In this document: positions 52,389-53,151 of the stretch, in pieces
Numbering within the stretch: the first letter of the stretch is position 1
Layout of the letters: each line of letters begins with the position of its first letter
Source of the DNA: Hymenobacter plasmatis
Lineage (GTDB): Bacteria > Bacteroidota > Bacteroidia > Cytophagales > Hymenobacteraceae
Direction: 5' to 3'
DNA: 53,151 nucleotides
Assembly: GCF_020711255.1 (NCBI RefSeq)
Contig: NZ_JAJFAW010000031.1
Coordinates: forward strand, 1 to 53,151
Position numbers and translations under genes: made by a program
The notes under the pieces: generated by a model
Told to the model about the DNA's origin: nothing
The model's database searches: none
The model's input: the letters and a program-made list of their open reading frames with translations, nothing else

Positions 52389-53006
52389 CTATTTCGCGGG
52401 GCTGGCCCACTGGCTGTTGCGCAGCCGGAAGCGCCACGGCAGCTCCGCCGCTTCCGGGCCGGCATATTCCAGCCCAACGCGGGCGCTGGCTATTATATCG
52501 GCTGGGGCTACTTCCTCGCCGTGGTCTTCAAACCAGAGTACCTCGCCGGTTACGAGCAGGCCGGTGAGCGCCGTGGTGATGCCTAGGGCCTGGCTCAGCA
52601 CGCCGGGGCCGGCGGTGAGGGCGCGCTTGGCGGTGGGCAGGCCGCGCCGCCGCAGCATTTCGGGAATGCCGATGGTGGGCTCCACGGCGCGAATCAGCAC
52701 CGCATCGGGGTGCGTGGCATCGTGGGTGGCGATGTTGAACAGCGCGTAGCGGTTGTAGACGGTGTAGATGTAGGCGTGGCCGCCGGGTACGTGCAGGCCT
52801 TTGGCTTGCAGGCGCTTGCGCTGTAGGTGCAGCGTCAGCGAGTGGTCGCCTTCGTGCCGGTAAGCTTCCGTTTCGACAATACGGCCGGCCGTGACCACGC
52901 CGTCAATGTTGGTGTATAAGTGCTTGCCCAATAAGTCTCGCGCTATCTGCAGCACATCGGGCCTCTGAAAAAAAGTGGCGGGTAACTTCCGGGGTTCACT
53001 GGGCAT
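52389..53006 (-). CDS. DNA-3-methyladenine glycosylase (AAG/Mpg family)
   Basis: This 205-residue protein removes alkylated bases such as 3-methyladenine in known family members, starting base excision repair. It has FFQRPDVLQIARDLLGKHL, the RIVETEAYRHEGDHSL catalytic region (the E of ETEAY is the general base), GGHAYIYTVYNRYALFNI and LTAGPGVLSQALGI. The GDHSL stretch differs from the more common DPASH form. It has normal length and no signal peptide. Its 3' end almost touches the convergent GNAT gene, and a repeat unit lies 44 bases upstream of its start. Confidence 0.93.
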   Translation of the reverse strand: MPSEPRKLPATFFQRPDVLQIARDLLGKHLYTNIDGVVTAGRIVETEAYRHEGDHSLTLHLQRKRLQAKGLHVPGGHAYIYTVYNRYALFNIATHDATHPDAVLIRAVEPTIGIPEMLRRRGLPTAKRALTAGPGVLSQALGITTALTGLLVTGEVLWFEDHGEEVAPADIIASARVGLEYAGPEAAELPWRFRLRNSQWASPAK

Positions 53007-53049
53007 CGGCGCAGGTTAAAATATCCATTTTTCCTTCCTTACGCAGCCC

Positions 53050-53087
53050 GGGGTAGAGACGCGACACTTCGCGTCTCGGCGTTGAAC
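53050..53087. repeat. Dispersed palindromic repeat, single unit
   Basis: GGGGTAGAGACGCGACACTT then CGCGTCTCGGCGTTGAACG. Arms GAGACGCGA/TCGCGTCTC enclose a CACT loop. It matches the left unit at 7569 and, with paired changes in the stem, the unit at 31255. Confidence 0.8.
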
Positions 53088-53151
53088 GGTGAGGGCCGGA
53101 TGGGCCACTGGGGCGGAGGGCGAGAGGGGGAGGGGCGCGGCGGCGCACCGG

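Overview
The window looks like a chromosome segment of a GC-rich Bacteroidota, most likely a Hymenobacter-type member of the Cytophagales (inference). The sequence evidence is: promoters of the Bacteroidota sigma type (TTG, 19 nt, TAxxTTTG) upstream of 16S rRNA and a tRNA; two proteins with C-terminal type IX secretion (T9SS) sorting domains; a SusC/BtuB-style TonB receptor with a carboxypeptidase-like N-terminal domain; and a BtuB-BtuG-like pair behind a cobalamin riboswitch. No phage, integrase, insertion sequence, CRISPR array or classical defence system was seen.

Layout. 1-938: 5' end of a 16S rRNA gene on the minus strand, with its leader and two tandem promoters. 939-7513: a LacI-type regulator, a GH31 alpha-glucosidase and a six-hairpin glycoside hydrolase lipoprotein, likely one sugar-utilisation unit. 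7715-8251: a 2H phosphoesterase (2'-5' RNA ligase-like). 8911-12694: a large PAS hybrid histidine kinase and a receiver-only response regulator. 12755-25133: a 12.4-kb co-directional exopolysaccharide cluster with priming sugar transferase, half-size TolC-like protein, Wzc-like co-polymerase with a degenerate ATPase, Wzy-like polymerase/ligase, five glycosyltransferases and a Wzx-like flippase. 25242-31005 (minus): two clan-A glycoside hydrolases, one a T9SS cargo and one a lipoprotein, that may act on the polymer. 31405-33510: tRNA-Gly(CCC), a small membrane protein, a GNAT acetyltransferase and a lipoprotein. 33541-35949: a B12-binding-type radical SAM protein carrying an in-frame palindromic repeat element. 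36018-39384: a copper-related group with a Met/His-rich outer-membrane protein, a Cys-rich four-helix copper-storage-like protein, and an HMA-AraC fusion regulator with a small membrane protein. 39439-40478: a thioredoxin-like protein and a small lipoprotein. 40791-44326: BtuG-like and BtuB-like genes under a cobalamin riboswitch. 44342-50343: an outer-membrane protein, a TonB receptor, an Nramp transporter with a DtxR/MntR-like operator, and a divergent CDF exporter. 50365-53006: a T9SS sugar dehydrogenase-like protein, a GNAT protein and a 3-methyladenine DNA glycosylase.

The main biological units are exopolysaccharide synthesis with associated hydrolases and signalling, copper handling, B12 uptake and manganese/iron-type metal homeostasis. 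The most unusual structural signal is a set of dispersed palindromic repeats, one of which is a 127-bp composite hairpin carried in frame inside the radical SAM gene. All function names rest on motif and family recognition by eye; no database search was run.
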